A stretch of 38,617 nucleotides of DNA from Rhodoferax sp. (GCA_016790475.1 JAEUOX010000223.1:1-38617); one strand, 5' to 3'. Counted from the stretch's first letter, positions 9,196 to 18,172 are shown. Notes: generated by a model not told the origin, from the letters alone. Program-made: numbers and translations.

Positions 9196-10175
9196 CACGA
9201 TCCATCACCCGGCGCCTGGCGCTGCAGTTCGGCATCGCTGGCGCCACGGCCGGCGTGGGGCCCAGCTTCGCCCAGGGCACGGCCTGGCCGGCACGCCCGG
9301 TCAACCTGGTCGTGCCGTTTCCGGCCGGTGGCGGCACCGACGCCTTCGCGCGGCCGCTGTCCGCCCAGTTCGCGCGCCTGACCGGCCGTCAACTGGTGAT
9401 CGACAACCGGGGAGGCGCCGGCGGCACCGTCGGTGCCGCGATCGCCGCGAAGGCGCCTGCCGACGGCTACACGCTGTTCATGGGCGCAGTCCACCATACG
9501 ATCGCGCCGTCGATGTACCCGAAGCTGGACTACGACCTGGAGCGGGACTTCGTTCCGCTGTTGCTGCTGGCGAACGTGCCCCAGGTGCTGGTGGTGCACC
9601 CGCGGATCACCGGCGATTTCAAGGCCTTCCTGGCGCAGGTGCGCTCCAGCCCGGGGCGGCTCAACTACGGCTCGGCCGGTACCGGCACCTCGCACCATCT
9701 GGCCGGCGAGCTGTTCAAGCAGCAGACGCGCACCTTCATCACGCACATTCCGTACACCGGCGCCGGCCCGGCCCTGCGCGACCTGATCGGCGGGCAGGTG
9801 GACATGATGTTCGACGGTCTCGGCTCCTCGGCGGCCCACATCAAGGCCGGGCGCGTGCGCGCGCTGATGGTCTCGGGCACGGCCCGCAATCCGGCCTTTC
9901 CGGACGTGCCCAGCGCGGCGGAGCTGGGCCTGCCGGAGTACACCGTGACCACCTGGTATGGCCTGTGGGCGCCGCGCGGCACGCCGCCGGATGTGCAGGC
10001 GCGCATCATCGAGGAGATCCGGCGCGCCGGCATGACCGAGGAGGCACGCGCAGTCTGGGCCTCCCAGGGGGCGGACTTCGGCAACCTCGCGCCGGCCCAG
10101 TTCGCAAGCTTCATCAACGCGGAAATCAAGCGCTGGAGCACGGTCGTCAAGGCCTCCGGCGCCAAACTGGATTGA
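9192..10175 (+). CDS. Bug-family (TctC) periplasmic substrate-binding protein
   Basis: A 327-residue tripartite-tricarboxylate-type receptor. The N-terminus [17 protein letters not shown] has twin Arg before a hydrophobic core and a cleavage-like PSFAQG, so export by Tat or Sec is plausible. The family signature follows: WPARPVNLVVPFPAGGGTD, VIDNRGGAGGTVGA and KAPADGYTLF. Later motifs are LNYGSAGTGTSHHLAGELFK and IPYTGAGPALRDLIGGQVDMMFD. Such proteins bind small carboxylates; the flanking matA and matB genes make malonate or a related dicarboxylate the likely ligand (inference). No TctA/TctB membrane partners are next to it, which is common for the many orphan Bug receptors in Burkholderiales. 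The start overlaps the matA stop (ATGA) and has a good GGAG ribosome site. Confidence 0.93.
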   Translation: MTRSITRRLALQFGIAGATAGVGPSFAQGTAWPARPVNLVVPFPAGGGTDAFARPLSAQFARLTGRQLVIDNRGGAGGTVGAAIAAKAPADGYTLFMGAVHHTIAPSMYPKLDYDLERDFVPLLLLANVPQVLVVHPRITGDFKAFLAQVRSSPGRLNYGSAGTGTSHHLAGELFKQQTRTFITHIPYTGAGPALRDLIGGQVDMMFDGLGSSAAHIKAGRVRALMVSGTARNPAFPDVPSAAELGLPEYTVTTWYGLWAPRGTPPDVQARIIEEIRRAGMTEEARAVWASQGADFGNLAPAQFASFINAEIKRWSTVVKASGAKLD

Positions 10176-10192
10176 GCGGGCAGGCGGCCAGG

Positions 10193-11749
10193 ATGCAGAT
10201 GACGGACAAGGACATGAATCTCTTCACCTCGCTGCGGGCGGCCTTCCCCGAGCCGCTGGATGCGACCGCGATCGAGACGGAAGACGGGCTGTGCTACAGC
10301 TGGCGTGACCTGGAACGCGCCAGCGCGATGCTGGCCAACCTGCTGGAGAGCCTGGCGTTGCCGCCGGCCTCGCGCATCGCAGTGCAGGTCGAGAAATCGG
10401 TCGAGGCGGTGCTGCTGTACCTGGCCACGCTGCGCGCCGGCCATGTCTTCCTGCCGCTCAACACGGCCTACCAGAGTGGCGAGATCGCGTACTTCATCGG
10501 CAATGCCGAGCCGGCCGTCGTGGTCTGCAGCACGAAGAACTTCGGCTGGGTCAGCAAGATCGCGTTCCAGGCGGGCGCCCGCCATGTGTTCACGCTGGAC
10601 GACGACCGCACCGGCAGCCTGCTGCAGCGCGCCGCCCATTGCAGCGACCAGCACCAGCCGGTGCCGCGCCAGGCGGACGATCTGGCCGCGATCCTGTACA
10701 CGAGCGGCACGACCGGTCGCAGCAAGGGCGCGATGCTGTCGCACGGCAACCTGCTGAGCAACGCGCGGGTGCTGCAGTCCTATTGGGGCTGGCGCAGCCC
10801 GGAGCAGGGCGGTGACGTGCTGATCCATGCGCTGCCGATCTTCCATGTGCACGGCCTGTTCGTGGCGCTGCACGGCGCGCTGATCAACGGCAGCCGGATG
10901 TTGTGGTTCTCCCGCTTCGATGCTCGGGCCGTCGTGCAGCAGCTGCCGCGCGCGACGGTGTTCATGGGGGTGCCGACGCTGTATGTGCGCATGCTGGCCG
11001 AGCCCGCCCTGGACCGCGCGGCCTGCCGGAACATGCGCCTGTTCATCGCCGGCTCGGCGCCGCTGCTGATCGAAACCTTCCAGGAATGGGAACAACGCAC
11101 CGGCCACACCATCCTGGAGCGCTACGGCATGTCGGAGACGGTCATGCTGACGTCCAACCCCTACCTCGCCGCGGCCGGCCCCCGCCGCGGCGGGACGGTC
11201 GGTTTCCCGCTGCCGGGTGTTGCGCTGCGCGTCTGTGGCGACCACGGGCAGGTCCTCCCGCCGGGCGAGGTCGGCGGCATCCAGGTGCGCGGCCCGAACG
11301 TGTTCCAGGGCTACTGGCGCATGCCGGAGAAGACGCGCGAGGAATTCACCGACGACGGCTTCTTCCGCACCGGCGATGTCGGCCTGATCGATGCCCAGGG
11401 GTATGTGCGCATCGTCGGCCGCAGCAAGGATCTGATCATCAGCGGCGGCTACAACGTCTATCCGGCGGAGATCGAAGCCTGCATCAACGAGATGCCCGGC
11501 GTCGCCGAGAGCGCCGTCGTCGGCGTGCCGCATCCGGACTTCGGCGAAGTTGGCGTGGCGGTCGTGATCGCGCGACCGGGCGCGTCGCCGCAGCCCGACG
11601 CCATCCTGGCCGCGCTGAAGGCCACGCTGGCGAACTTCAAGATCCCGAAGCGCTGCCATGTGGTGCCGGAGCTCCCGCGCAACGCGATGGGCAAGGTCCA
11701 GAAGAACCTGCTGCGCGATACCTACCGGCAGCTGTTCCAGCCGGGTTGA
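10193..11749 (+). CDS. matB: Malonyl-CoA synthetase (MatB-type acyl-CoA ligase)
   Basis: An ANL-superfamily enzyme activating an acid with ATP and CoA; malonate is the probable substrate from the adjacent decarboxylase. The 518 residues show the P-loop LYTSGTTGRSKGAMLSH (from residue 168), ERYGMSETVMLTSNP (A5), the FFRTGDVGLIDAQGYV ATP-binding Asp region, hinge GRSKDLIISGGYNVYP and the catalytic Lys K501 in MGKVQKNLLR. Length fits MatB (about 500). Pathway inferred: malonate, malonyl-CoA (MatB), acetyl-CoA (MatA). The start at 10193 follows the receptor stop by 17 bases; ATG codons at 10199 and 10214 are alternatives, as no strong ribosome site decides. A broader acyl-CoA ligase specificity cannot be excluded. 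Confidence 0.88.
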   Translation: MQMTDKDMNLFTSLRAAFPEPLDATAIETEDGLCYSWRDLERASAMLANLLESLALPPASRIAVQVEKSVEAVLLYLATLRAGHVFLPLNTAYQSGEIAYFIGNAEPAVVVCSTKNFGWVSKIAFQAGARHVFTLDDDRTGSLLQRAAHCSDQHQPVPRQADDLAAILYTSGTTGRSKGAMLSHGNLLSNARVLQSYWGWRSPEQGGDVLIHALPIFHVHGLFVALHGALINGSRMLWFSRFDARAVVQQLPRATVFMGVPTLYVRMLAEPALDRAACRNMRLFIAGSAPLLIETFQEWEQRTGHTILERYGMSETVMLTSNPYLAAAGPRRGGTVGFPLPGVALRVCGDHGQVLPPGEVGGIQVRGPNVFQGYWRMPEKTREEFTDDGFFRTGDVGLIDAQGYVRIVGRSKDLIISGGYNVYPAEIEACINEMPGVAESAVVGVPHPDFGEVGVAVVIARPGASPQPDAILAALKATLANFKIPKRCHVVPELPRNAMGKVQKNLLRDTYRQLFQPG

Positions 11750-11775
11750 CCGGACCGGATGGCCCGGAGGTGTTC

Positions 11776-11795
11776 CAGGGCGTGCCTTCGCCCTG
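11776..11795. terminator. Possible stem-loop between convergent matB and uspA
   Basis: CAGGGCG (11776-11782) pairs with CGCCCTG (11789-11795) around a 6-base loop, in the 61-base gap between the convergent matB and uspA stops. There is no T-tract on either side, so it may be a weak or factor-assisted bidirectional terminator or simply an mRNA 3' hairpin. Confidence 0.35.
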
Positions 11796-11810
11796 CGGGC
11801 TGCGGTGCTC

Positions 11811-12254
11811 TCAGCGCAGCACCAGCACCGGAATGTGCGAATGCGTCAGCACCAACTGGGTCTCGCTGCCCAGCAGCAGGCGCTTGATGCCGCGGCGGCC
11901 GTGCGAGGCCATCACGATCAGGTCGCACTTGTGCTTCTTGGCGGTTGCGATGATCGCGTCCGAGACCAGGTCGGAGCGGGCCGTGATGGGCTTGACCTTG
12001 ACGCCCTTGGCCTGCGCCAGCTTCTGCACTCCATCGACGATGGCCTGGCCGCTTTCGGCCCACTGCTTCTCGATGCGCTCGACCTCGGACACCTGCAGCA
12101 CGATGCCCCCCTCGAAGTAGCTTTGCGGATAACGGGGAACCACCTTCAGCGCCACCAGTTCGGCGCCCGTCAGCGCGGCGAGACCGATCGCGCTCGTGAC
12201 GGCCTTCTTGGACAGGGTCGAGCCATCCGTGGCTACAAGAATTCGCTGGTACAT
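11811..12254 (-). CDS. Universal stress protein UspA family
   Basis: A single-domain 147-residue Usp protein, cytoplasmic. It starts MYQRILVATDGSTLSKKA, with the conserved Asp in the first strand. It ends with the ATP-binding G-2x-G-9x-G(S/T) motif in ASHGRRGIKRLLLGSETQLV and the final strand HIPVLVLR. The frame extends upstream to 12329, but the ATG at 12254 has an AGGAG ribosome site and matches the family start. It is divergent from ccoI and shares with it the FNR-type box at 12321-12334. A good -10-like TACATT (minus strand, 12298-12293) sits where a class II FNR promoter would need it. Expression under low oxygen is therefore likely, as for ANR/FNR-controlled usp genes elsewhere. Confidence 0.92.
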   Translation of the reverse strand: MYQRILVATDGSTLSKKAVTSAIGLAALTGAELVALKVVPRYPQSYFEGGIVLQVSEVERIEKQWAESGQAIVDGVQKLAQAKGVKVKPITARSDLVSDAIIATAKKHKCDLIVMASHGRRGIKRLLLGSETQLVLTHSHIPVLVLR

Positions 12255-12320
12255 CGTGTTCTCCTCGTGAGTTGGGGTGATTGACAGGGACAAATGTAAC
12301 CCCCAGACTCGGGCTGTGGC

Positions 12321-12334
12321 TTGATCCATGTCAA
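12321..12334. promoter_or_regulatory. FNR box shared by uspA and ccoI
   Basis: TTGATCCATGTCAA differs from the FNR/ANR consensus TTGAT-N4-ATCAA by one base. Its centre, 12327.5, lies 41.5 bases from a predicted start at 12369 on the plus strand (-10 TAACCT, 12357-12362). It lies the same distance from a predicted start at 12286 on the minus strand (-10 TACATT, 12298-12293). One bound FNR dimer could thus act as a class II activator for both divergent genes. Confidence 0.75.
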
Positions 12335-12370
12335 GTCTGCCGGGTCTCCGGCCCGCTAACCTTGCCCCCC

Positions 12371-14719
12371 ATGCTCAGCCTCCCGCTCGATTCCACCGAC
12401 CGCCCCCGGCTCCCGGCGGTACCCGATGACGCGGTCGTGGCGGCGCCGGCCGCCGCGGGGGACGCGCTGCAGGTGCTGGACGACCCGCAGGAGTGGAACG
12501 CCTTCAGTCGCCCGGATGCTTCGCGCGCCGGCTGCGTCGAGTCCCATCTGGTCGTGCAGGGCATGACCTGCGCGGCCTGCGCGATCACGATCGAGGACGC
12601 GCTTCGGCGCGTTCCCGGCGTGCTGGCCGCCGAGGTCAGCGCCGGCAGCCACCGGGCGCGGGTGGTGTGGTCGCCGGAGGCGGTGCTGCCATCCCGCTGG
12701 ATGCAGGCGATCCAGCGTGCGGGCTACCACCCGCTGCCCGCCAACGACCGCCATGCGCTGGAGCAGCGGCGCAGCGAGACCCGCCAGGCCCTGTGGCGCT
12801 GGCTGGTGGCCGGGCTGTGCATGATGCAGGTCATGATGTATGCCTACCCGGCCTACATCGCGCACCCGGGCGATCTCAGCGCCGAGATGGAGCAGCTGCT
12901 GCGCTGGGCCTCCTGGGTGCTGACGCTGCCGGTCATCCTGTTCTCCTGCGGTCCGTTCTTCCGCAGCGCGCTGCGCGACCTGGCGCAGCGGCGCGTCAGC
13001 ATGGACCTGCCGGTGGCGCTGGGCATGCTGATCACCTTCGTCGTGAGCACCGCTGGCACCTTCAACCCGCAGGGCCTGTTCGGCCGCGAGGTCTTCTTCG
13101 ACTCGCTGACGATGTTCGTCTTCTTCCTGCTGACCGGGCGCTGGCTGGAGATGCGCCTGCGCGACCGCACCGCCGGTGCGCTGGACGCGATGATGAACCG
13201 GCTGCCGGAGGCGGTGCAGCGGCGCACCGCGGAGGGCACCTGGGAGACGGTGGCGGCCCGGCGCCTGCAACCCGGAGACCGGGTCCGCGTGCTGCCCGGG
13301 CAGGCCTTTCCGGCCGACGCCGTGATCACGCTCGGCGAGACCAGGGTCGACCAGTCCCTGCTGACCGGTGAGTCCCGCCCGGTGGCGCGCGGGGTCGGCG
13401 GCGCGGTGGTGGCCGGCAGCCACAACCTCGGCGCGGTGGTCGAGATCCGGGTCGAGCGCGTCGGTGCGGAGACGCGTTTTGCCGAGATCGTCGCCCTGAT
13501 GCAGACCGCGGCGACCAGCAAGCCGCGGCTGGCGCAACTGGCCGACCGGCTGGCCAAGCCCTTCCTGATCGGCGTGCTGGTGGCCGCCGCCGGGGCCTGT
13601 CTGTACTGGTGGCCGCAGGACCCGGGGCATGCGCTGATGGTCGCGGTGGCCGTGCTGATCGTCACCTGTCCCTGCGCGCTGTCGCTGGCCACGCCGACGG
13701 CGATGCTGGCCAGTGCCGGCGCGCTGGCGCGCAGCGGGGTGCTGGTGCGCCGGCTGCAGGCCCTGGAGGGGCTCGCCGGCATCGACACCGTCGTGTTCGA
13801 CAAGACCGGAACCCTCACCCGCGACGCGATGCAGCTGCGCGACGTGCAGTTGCGCCCGGGCGTGTCGATGGCGCAGGCGCTGGGGCAGGCGCGGGCGCTG
13901 GCGCGGCATTCGCTGCATCCGGTGGCCCGCGCGCTGGTGCAGGCCGCGCAGCAGGCGTCGGTGGCCGATGACTGGCAGGCCCGGGGTGTGCAGGAGGTGG
14001 CGGGTCAGGGACTGCAGGGTTCGCTGGCCACCACCGCGCAGGACACGGCGGGCACGGCGTTCCGGCTCGGCTCCGCGGCTTTCTGCGGCCTGGCCGCCGG
14101 GCAGGGCGGCTCCGCCGCGTCCACCCATCTGTGCGATGCGCAAGGCTGGGTGGCGAGTTTCGCGCTGGCGCAGGACGTCCGTGCGGATGCCGCCGCGACC
14201 GTGGCGGCCTTGCGCGGCGCGGGCCTGTCGGTGCACCTGCTGTCCGGTGACGACGCGGGTGCCGCGGCCGCGGTGGCCCAGGAGGTCGGCATCGACCAGG
14301 TGCACGCCGGATGCACGCCCGATGGCAAGCTCGCGTTCGTGCGGGCACTGCAAGCCCAGGGGCATCGGGTCGCCATGGTCGGTGACGGGCTGAACGACGG
14401 TCCCGTGCTGGCGGCTGCGGATGTGTCCTTCGCGTTCGGTCAGGCCGTCGCGCTGGCGAAGTCCCAGGCGGACTTCGTCGTGCTGGGTGAGCACCTGGCG
14501 CTGGTGCGCCGGTCGCTGCGGCTGGCCACCCGCACGATGCGCATCGTGCGGCAGAACCTGTGGTGGGCCCTGGCCTACAACGCGGCCTGCGTTCCGCTGG
14601 CGGTGGCCGGCTGGCTGCCGGCCTGGCTGGCCGGCCTGGGCATGGCCGCGAGTTCGCTCGTCGTGGTGCTCAATGCGCTGCGCCTGTCAGCGGGCGATCA
14701 GCAAGAGGTCCTAAGCTGA
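12371..14719 (+). CDS. ccoI: Copper-translocating P-type ATPase for cbb3 oxidase assembly
   Basis: A P1B-type ATPase of 782 residues, in the membrane, of the CcoI/FixI branch that exports Cu(I) for the CuB site of cbb3 oxidase. The N-terminal metal domain carries GMTCAAC (C67, C70). Eight membrane segments include the transport motif CPC (433-435). LLTGES is the actuator motif, DKTGT gives the phosphorylated D477, and GDGLNDGPVLA is the hinge; this is a variant of the common GDGINDAPAL. The ATG at 12371 has no Shine-Dalgarno sequence (CCCCCC precedes it), and the predicted FNR-dependent transcript starts only two bases upstream, so translation may be leaderless. Its stop shares one base with the ccoS start. 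Location before ccoS-ccoNOQP supports the cbb3 role over general copper efflux. Confidence 0.94.
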   Translation: MLSLPLDSTDRPRLPAVPDDAVVAAPAAAGDALQVLDDPQEWNAFSRPDASRAGCVESHLVVQGMTCAACAITIEDALRRVPGVLAAEVSAGSHRARVVWSPEAVLPSRWMQAIQRAGYHPLPANDRHALEQRRSETRQALWRWLVAGLCMMQVMMYAYPAYIAHPGDLSAEMEQLLRWASWVLTLPVILFSCGPFFRSALRDLAQRRVSMDLPVALGMLITFVVSTAGTFNPQGLFGREVFFDSLTMFVFFLLTGRWLEMRLRDRTAGALDAMMNRLPEAVQRRTAEGTWETVAARRLQPGDRVRVLPGQAFPADAVITLGETRVDQSLLTGESRPVARGVGGAVVAGSHNLGAVVEIRVERVGAETRFAEIVALMQTAATSKPRLAQLADRLAKPFLIGVLVAAAGACLYWWPQDPGHALMVAVAVLIVTCPCALSLATPTAMLASAGALARSGVLVRRLQALEGLAGIDTVVFDKTGTLTRDAMQLRDVQLRPGVSMAQALGQARALARHSLHPVARALVQAAQQASVADDWQARGVQEVAGQGLQGSLATTAQDTAGTAFRLGSAAFCGLAAGQGGSAASTHLCDAQGWVASFALAQDVRADAAATVAALRGAGLSVHLLSGDDAGAAAAVAQEVGIDQVHAGCTPDGKLAFVRALQAQGHRVAMVGDGLNDGPVLAAADVSFAFGQAVALAKSQADFVVLGEHLALVRRSLRLATRTMRIVRQNLWWALAYNAACVPLAVAGWLPAWLAGLGMAASSLVVVLNALRLSAGDQQEVLS

Positions 14720-14865
14720 TGGACATCCTGTATCTGCTGATCCCCCTGTCGGTCGTGCTGGTATTCTTCATCCTGGCAGGGCTCTGGTGGGCGGTGTACC
14801 GGGGCCAGTTCGAGGACATCGAATCCGAAGGCCGGCGAATACTGGACGAATCGCGCGATGACTGA
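14719..14865 (+). CDS. ccoS: cbb3 oxidase maturation protein CcoS
   Basis: A 48-residue small protein with one membrane segment (about residues 4-27, LYLLIPLSVVLVFFILAGLW) followed by a short acidic tail (GQFEDIESEGRRILDE). The motif WWAVYRGQFEDIE matches CcoS/FixS (DxE-containing tail after a Leu/Ile-rich helix). CcoS is needed for heme and copper cofactor insertion into cbb3 oxidase. The start ATG shares its A with the ccoI stop, indicating translational coupling. The gene ends 78 bases before ccoN, and the second FNR box lies in that gap. Confidence 0.93.
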   Translation: MDILYLLIPLSVVLVFFILAGLWWAVYRGQFEDIESEGRRILDESRDD

Positions 14866-14872
14866 GACGGGA

Positions 14873-14886
14873 TTGATGTTTGTCAA
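14873..14886 (+). promoter_or_regulatory. FNR box upstream of ccoN
   Basis: TTGATGTTTGTCAA has the same single mismatch to TTGAT-N4-ATCAA as the ccoI box. It lies 57 bases upstream of the ccoN ATG. A class II position would place the start near 14921 with a weak -10 (GACACT, 14909-14914). It indicates that ccoNOQP has its own oxygen-responsive promoter besides read-through from ccoIS. Confidence 0.8.
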
Positions 14887-14943
14887 GTGCGCCGTGAAGG
14901 TGTCGTACGACACTTTCGGCGGTCCAATCAAGAAGAGGTAAAA

Positions 14944-16380
14944 ATGGCATTTCCAAATACGAAAGCGGTCGCCTACAACGACACGGTGGTGCGGCAATTC
15001 GCCATCATGACCGTTGTCTGGGGCGTGGTGGGCATGCTGGTTGGCGTGATCATCGCGGCCCAGCTCACATGGCCGGAACTCAACTTCGGCATCCCCTGGC
15101 TTACCTACGGACGATTGCGCCCGCTGCACACCAACGCGGTGATCTTCGCGTTCGGTGGCTGCGGCCTGTTTGCGTCCGCGTACTACGTCGTGCAGCGGAC
15201 CTGCCAGGTCCGGCTGTTCAGCGACAAGCTGGCCTCGTTCACGTTCTGGGGCTGGCAGCTGGTGATCCTGTGCGCCGCGATTTCGCTGCCGCTGGGCTAC
15301 ACTTCGGGCAAGGAATACGCCGAGCTCGAATGGCCGATCGACATCCTGATCACGCTGGTCTGGGTGGCCTTCGCCGTCGTGTTCTTCGGCACCATCGGTA
15401 CCCGCAAGGTGCGCCACATCTACGTGGCGAACTGGTTCTTCGGTGCCTTCATCCTGGCCGTCGCGCTGCTGCACCTGGTGAACAGCGCCGCGATTCCGGC
15501 CGGGTTCATGAAGTCCTACTCCGCGTACGCCGGCGTGCAGGACGCGATGGTCCAGTGGTGGTACGGCCACAACGCCGTGGGCTTCTTCCTGACGGCCGGC
15601 TTCCTGGGCATGATGTACTACTTCATCCCGAAGCAGGCCGGCCGGCCGGTCTACAGCTACCGCCTGTCGATCGTGCACTTCTGGGCGCTGATCTTCACCT
15701 ACATGTGGGCCGGCCCGCACCACCTGCACTACACCGCACTGCCGGACTGGACGCAATCGGTCGGCATGGTGTTCTCGCTGATCCTGCTCGCGCCGAGCTG
15801 GGGCGGCATGATCAACGGCATCATGACGCTGTCGGGCGCCTGGCACAAGCTGCGTGACGACCCGATCCTGCGCTTCCTGATCGTGTCGCTGTCCTTCTAC
15901 GGCATGAGCACCTTCGAAGGCCCGATGATGTCGATCAAGACCGTCAACGCGCTGAGCCACTACACCGACTGGACCGTGGGCCATGTGCACTCCGGTGCGC
16001 TGGGCTGGGTCGGCCTGGTCACGATGGGCAGCATGTACTACCTGATTCCGCGCCTGTTCGGCCGCACGCAGATGCACAGCGTCAAGGCGATCGAGGTGCA
16101 CTTCTGGGTCTCCACGATCGGCATCGTCGTCTACATCGCCGCGATGTGGATCGCCGGTGTGATGCAGGGTCTGATGTGGCGTGCCGTGAACGCCGACGGC
16201 ACCCTGACCTACACCTTCGTCGAATCGGTCAAGGCGACCTTCCCGTTCTATGTGCTGCGTCTGCTCGGCGGCCTGCTCTACCTGAGCGGCATGCTGATCA
16301 TGCTCTGGAACGTGCTCAAGACCGCCACGTCGGGACAGGCCAGCACGGTCAAGATTCCCGCCGCCACCGCCCACGCCTGA
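14944..16380 (+). CDS. ccoN: cbb3-type cytochrome c oxidase subunit I
   Basis: The catalytic subunit of the high-affinity terminal oxidase (478 residues, about 12 membrane helices) reduces O2 to water at heme b3-CuB and pumps protons. All metal ligands are visible: low-spin heme b H62 and H349, CuB H209, H259 and H260, heme b3 H347, and the probable cross-linked Tyr Y253. They keep the same spacing as the Pseudomonas stutzeri enzyme, shifted by two residues. The ATG at 14944 follows an AGAGG ribosome site; the open frame extends to 14887 without a better start. It begins the ccoNOQP operon and is preceded by an FNR box, as expected for a microaerobic oxidase. Confidence 0.98.
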   Translation: MAFPNTKAVAYNDTVVRQFAIMTVVWGVVGMLVGVIIAAQLTWPELNFGIPWLTYGRLRPLHTNAVIFAFGGCGLFASAYYVVQRTCQVRLFSDKLASFTFWGWQLVILCAAISLPLGYTSGKEYAELEWPIDILITLVWVAFAVVFFGTIGTRKVRHIYVANWFFGAFILAVALLHLVNSAAIPAGFMKSYSAYAGVQDAMVQWWYGHNAVGFFLTAGFLGMMYYFIPKQAGRPVYSYRLSIVHFWALIFTYMWAGPHHLHYTALPDWTQSVGMVFSLILLAPSWGGMINGIMTLSGAWHKLRDDPILRFLIVSLSFYGMSTFEGPMMSIKTVNALSHYTDWTVGHVHSGALGWVGLVTMGSMYYLIPRLFGRTQMHSVKAIEVHFWVSTIGIVVYIAAMWIAGVMQGLMWRAVNADGTLTYTFVESVKATFPFYVLRLLGGLLYLSGMLIMLWNVLKTATSGQASTVKIPAATAHA

Positions 16381-16392
16381 GAGGACACCACC

Positions 16393-17019
<627 letters not shown>

Positions 17020-17036
17020 GGAACAGGAGCCCCATC

Positions 17037-17174
17037 ATGGATGTCAACACCCTTCGCTCCATCACCACCGTGCTCGCCTTCGTGGTTTTCATGGGCATCG
17101 TGTTCTGGGCTTGGTCCAAGCGGCGCACAGCCGATTTCGAGCAGGCAGCGCAACTGCCGTTCGAGCAGGACTGA
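17037..17174 (+). CDS. ccoQ: cbb3 oxidase small subunit CcoQ
   Basis: A 45-residue protein with a single membrane helix (about 8-26) followed by a WSKRR stop-transfer and a short acidic C-terminus ending FEQD. FVVFMGIVFWAWSKRR is typical of CcoQ/FixQ, which stabilises the complex and the association of CcoP. It has an AGGAGC ribosome site and sits exactly between ccoO and ccoP. Confidence 0.93.
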   Translation: MDVNTLRSITTVLAFVVFMGIVFWAWSKRRTADFEQAAQLPFEQD

Positions 17175-17195
17175 CCGGCTTCACAAGGAATCAAC

Positions 17196-18113
17196 ATGAG
17201 TGACTTTACCAACAGCTTCTGGTCCGTCTACGTCGCGGGCATCACGGTGGTCAGCATCGTGGCCTGCCTGATCCTGCTCTGGATGAGCGGCAAGGCCCGG
17301 GCCATGACGGCCCAGGACAACACCACCGGCCACGTGTGGGACGGCGACCTGCGCGAGATGAACAACCCCCTGCCGCGCTGGTGGGTGTACCTCTTCGTCA
17401 TCACGATCGTCTTCTCGCTGGTCTACCTGGCGCTTTATCCGGGCCTGGGCACCTATGCGGGCCAGCTCGGCTGGAGCTCGACCGGCCAGCACAGCGCCGA
17501 GATGAAGAAGGGCGAGCAGGACGTGGCGCCGCTCTACGCCAAGTTCGCCGCGATGAAGCCGGAGGACGTAGCCAAGGATCCGCAGGCCATGGCCATCGGC
17601 GAGCGTCTGTTCATGAACAATTGCGCGCAGTGCCACGGCTCGGACGCCCGCGGCAGCAAGGGTTTCCCGAACCTGACCGATGGTGATTGGCTGCATGGCG
17701 GCACGCCGGACAAGATTCTGGAGACCCTGAAGAACGGTCGTGTCGGCAACATGCCGCCGATGGCCGCAGCGGTGGGCACGCCGGACGACGTGCGCAACGT
17801 CGCGCAGTATGTGCTGAGCCTCTCCGGCAGCCCGCATGACTCCGTCAAGGCATCGCTGGGCAAGGCCAAGTTTGCAGCCTGCGCGGCGTGCCACGGCGCC
17901 GACGGGAAGGGCCAGCAGGCGGTCGGCGCGCCGAACCTGACAGACGACATCTGGCTGCACGGGTACGGAGAGGCCGCGATCCTGGCGATGATCAACAATG
18001 GCAAGTCGAACGCCATGCCGGCGCAGGGCGAGAAGTTCAGCCCGGCCCAGCTGCATGTGCTGGCGTCCTATGTCTGGAGCCTGTCCAACAAGGGCGCTGC
18101 CGCCAGCAAGTGA
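17196..18113 (+). CDS. ccoP: cbb3 oxidase diheme cytochrome c subunit III
   Basis: A 305-residue subunit. Two N-terminal membrane helices (about 11-30 and 62-82) flank a cytoplasmic loop with the conserved HVWDGDLREMNNPLPRWW. Two periplasmic cytochrome c domains follow, with CAQCH (C143, C146, H147) and CAACH (C229, C232, H233). NMPPM and AMPAQG contain the likely Met ligands. CcoP receives electrons from soluble cytochrome c or bc1 and hands them to CcoO. Length matches two-helix betaproteobacterial CcoP. The ribosome site AAGGA lies in the 21-base gap after ccoQ. A strong terminator follows 7 bases after its stop. Confidence 0.97.
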   Translation: MSDFTNSFWSVYVAGITVVSIVACLILLWMSGKARAMTAQDNTTGHVWDGDLREMNNPLPRWWVYLFVITIVFSLVYLALYPGLGTYAGQLGWSSTGQHSAEMKKGEQDVAPLYAKFAAMKPEDVAKDPQAMAIGERLFMNNCAQCHGSDARGSKGFPNLTDGDWLHGGTPDKILETLKNGRVGNMPPMAAAVGTPDDVRNVAQYVLSLSGSPHDSVKASLGKAKFAACAACHGADGKGQQAVGAPNLTDDIWLHGYGEAAILAMINNGKSNAMPAQGEKFSPAQLHVLASYVWSLSNKGAAASK

Positions 18114-18120
18114 AGCCTGC

Positions 18121-18156
18121 GGGCCCGGCCTGGTGGCCGGGTCCCGTCCTTTTTTT
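18121..18156 (+). terminator. Intrinsic terminator between ccoP and ccoH
   Basis: GGGCCCGGCC (18121-18130) pairs with GGCCGGGTCC (18135-18144) through ten pairs, including one G-U, around a TGGT loop. The spacer CGTCC leads to seven T residues (18150-18156). It should cut most ccoNOQP transcription before ccoH, whose ribosome site lies only 8 bases further on. Confidence 0.8.
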
Positions 18157-18172
18157 CGTGATTGGAGTTCCT

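Noticed and set aside
12281..12286. TTGACA as a -35 element for ccoI
   Set aside because: No -10-like hexamer lies 16-18 bases downstream, while the FNR box with TAACCT is correctly spaced.
17888..18172. N-terminal extension of ccoH inside ccoP
   Set aside because: The upstream part of that open frame is out of frame with ccoP coding and crosses the terminator; the FixH-like region starts at the GTG with its own GGAG site.
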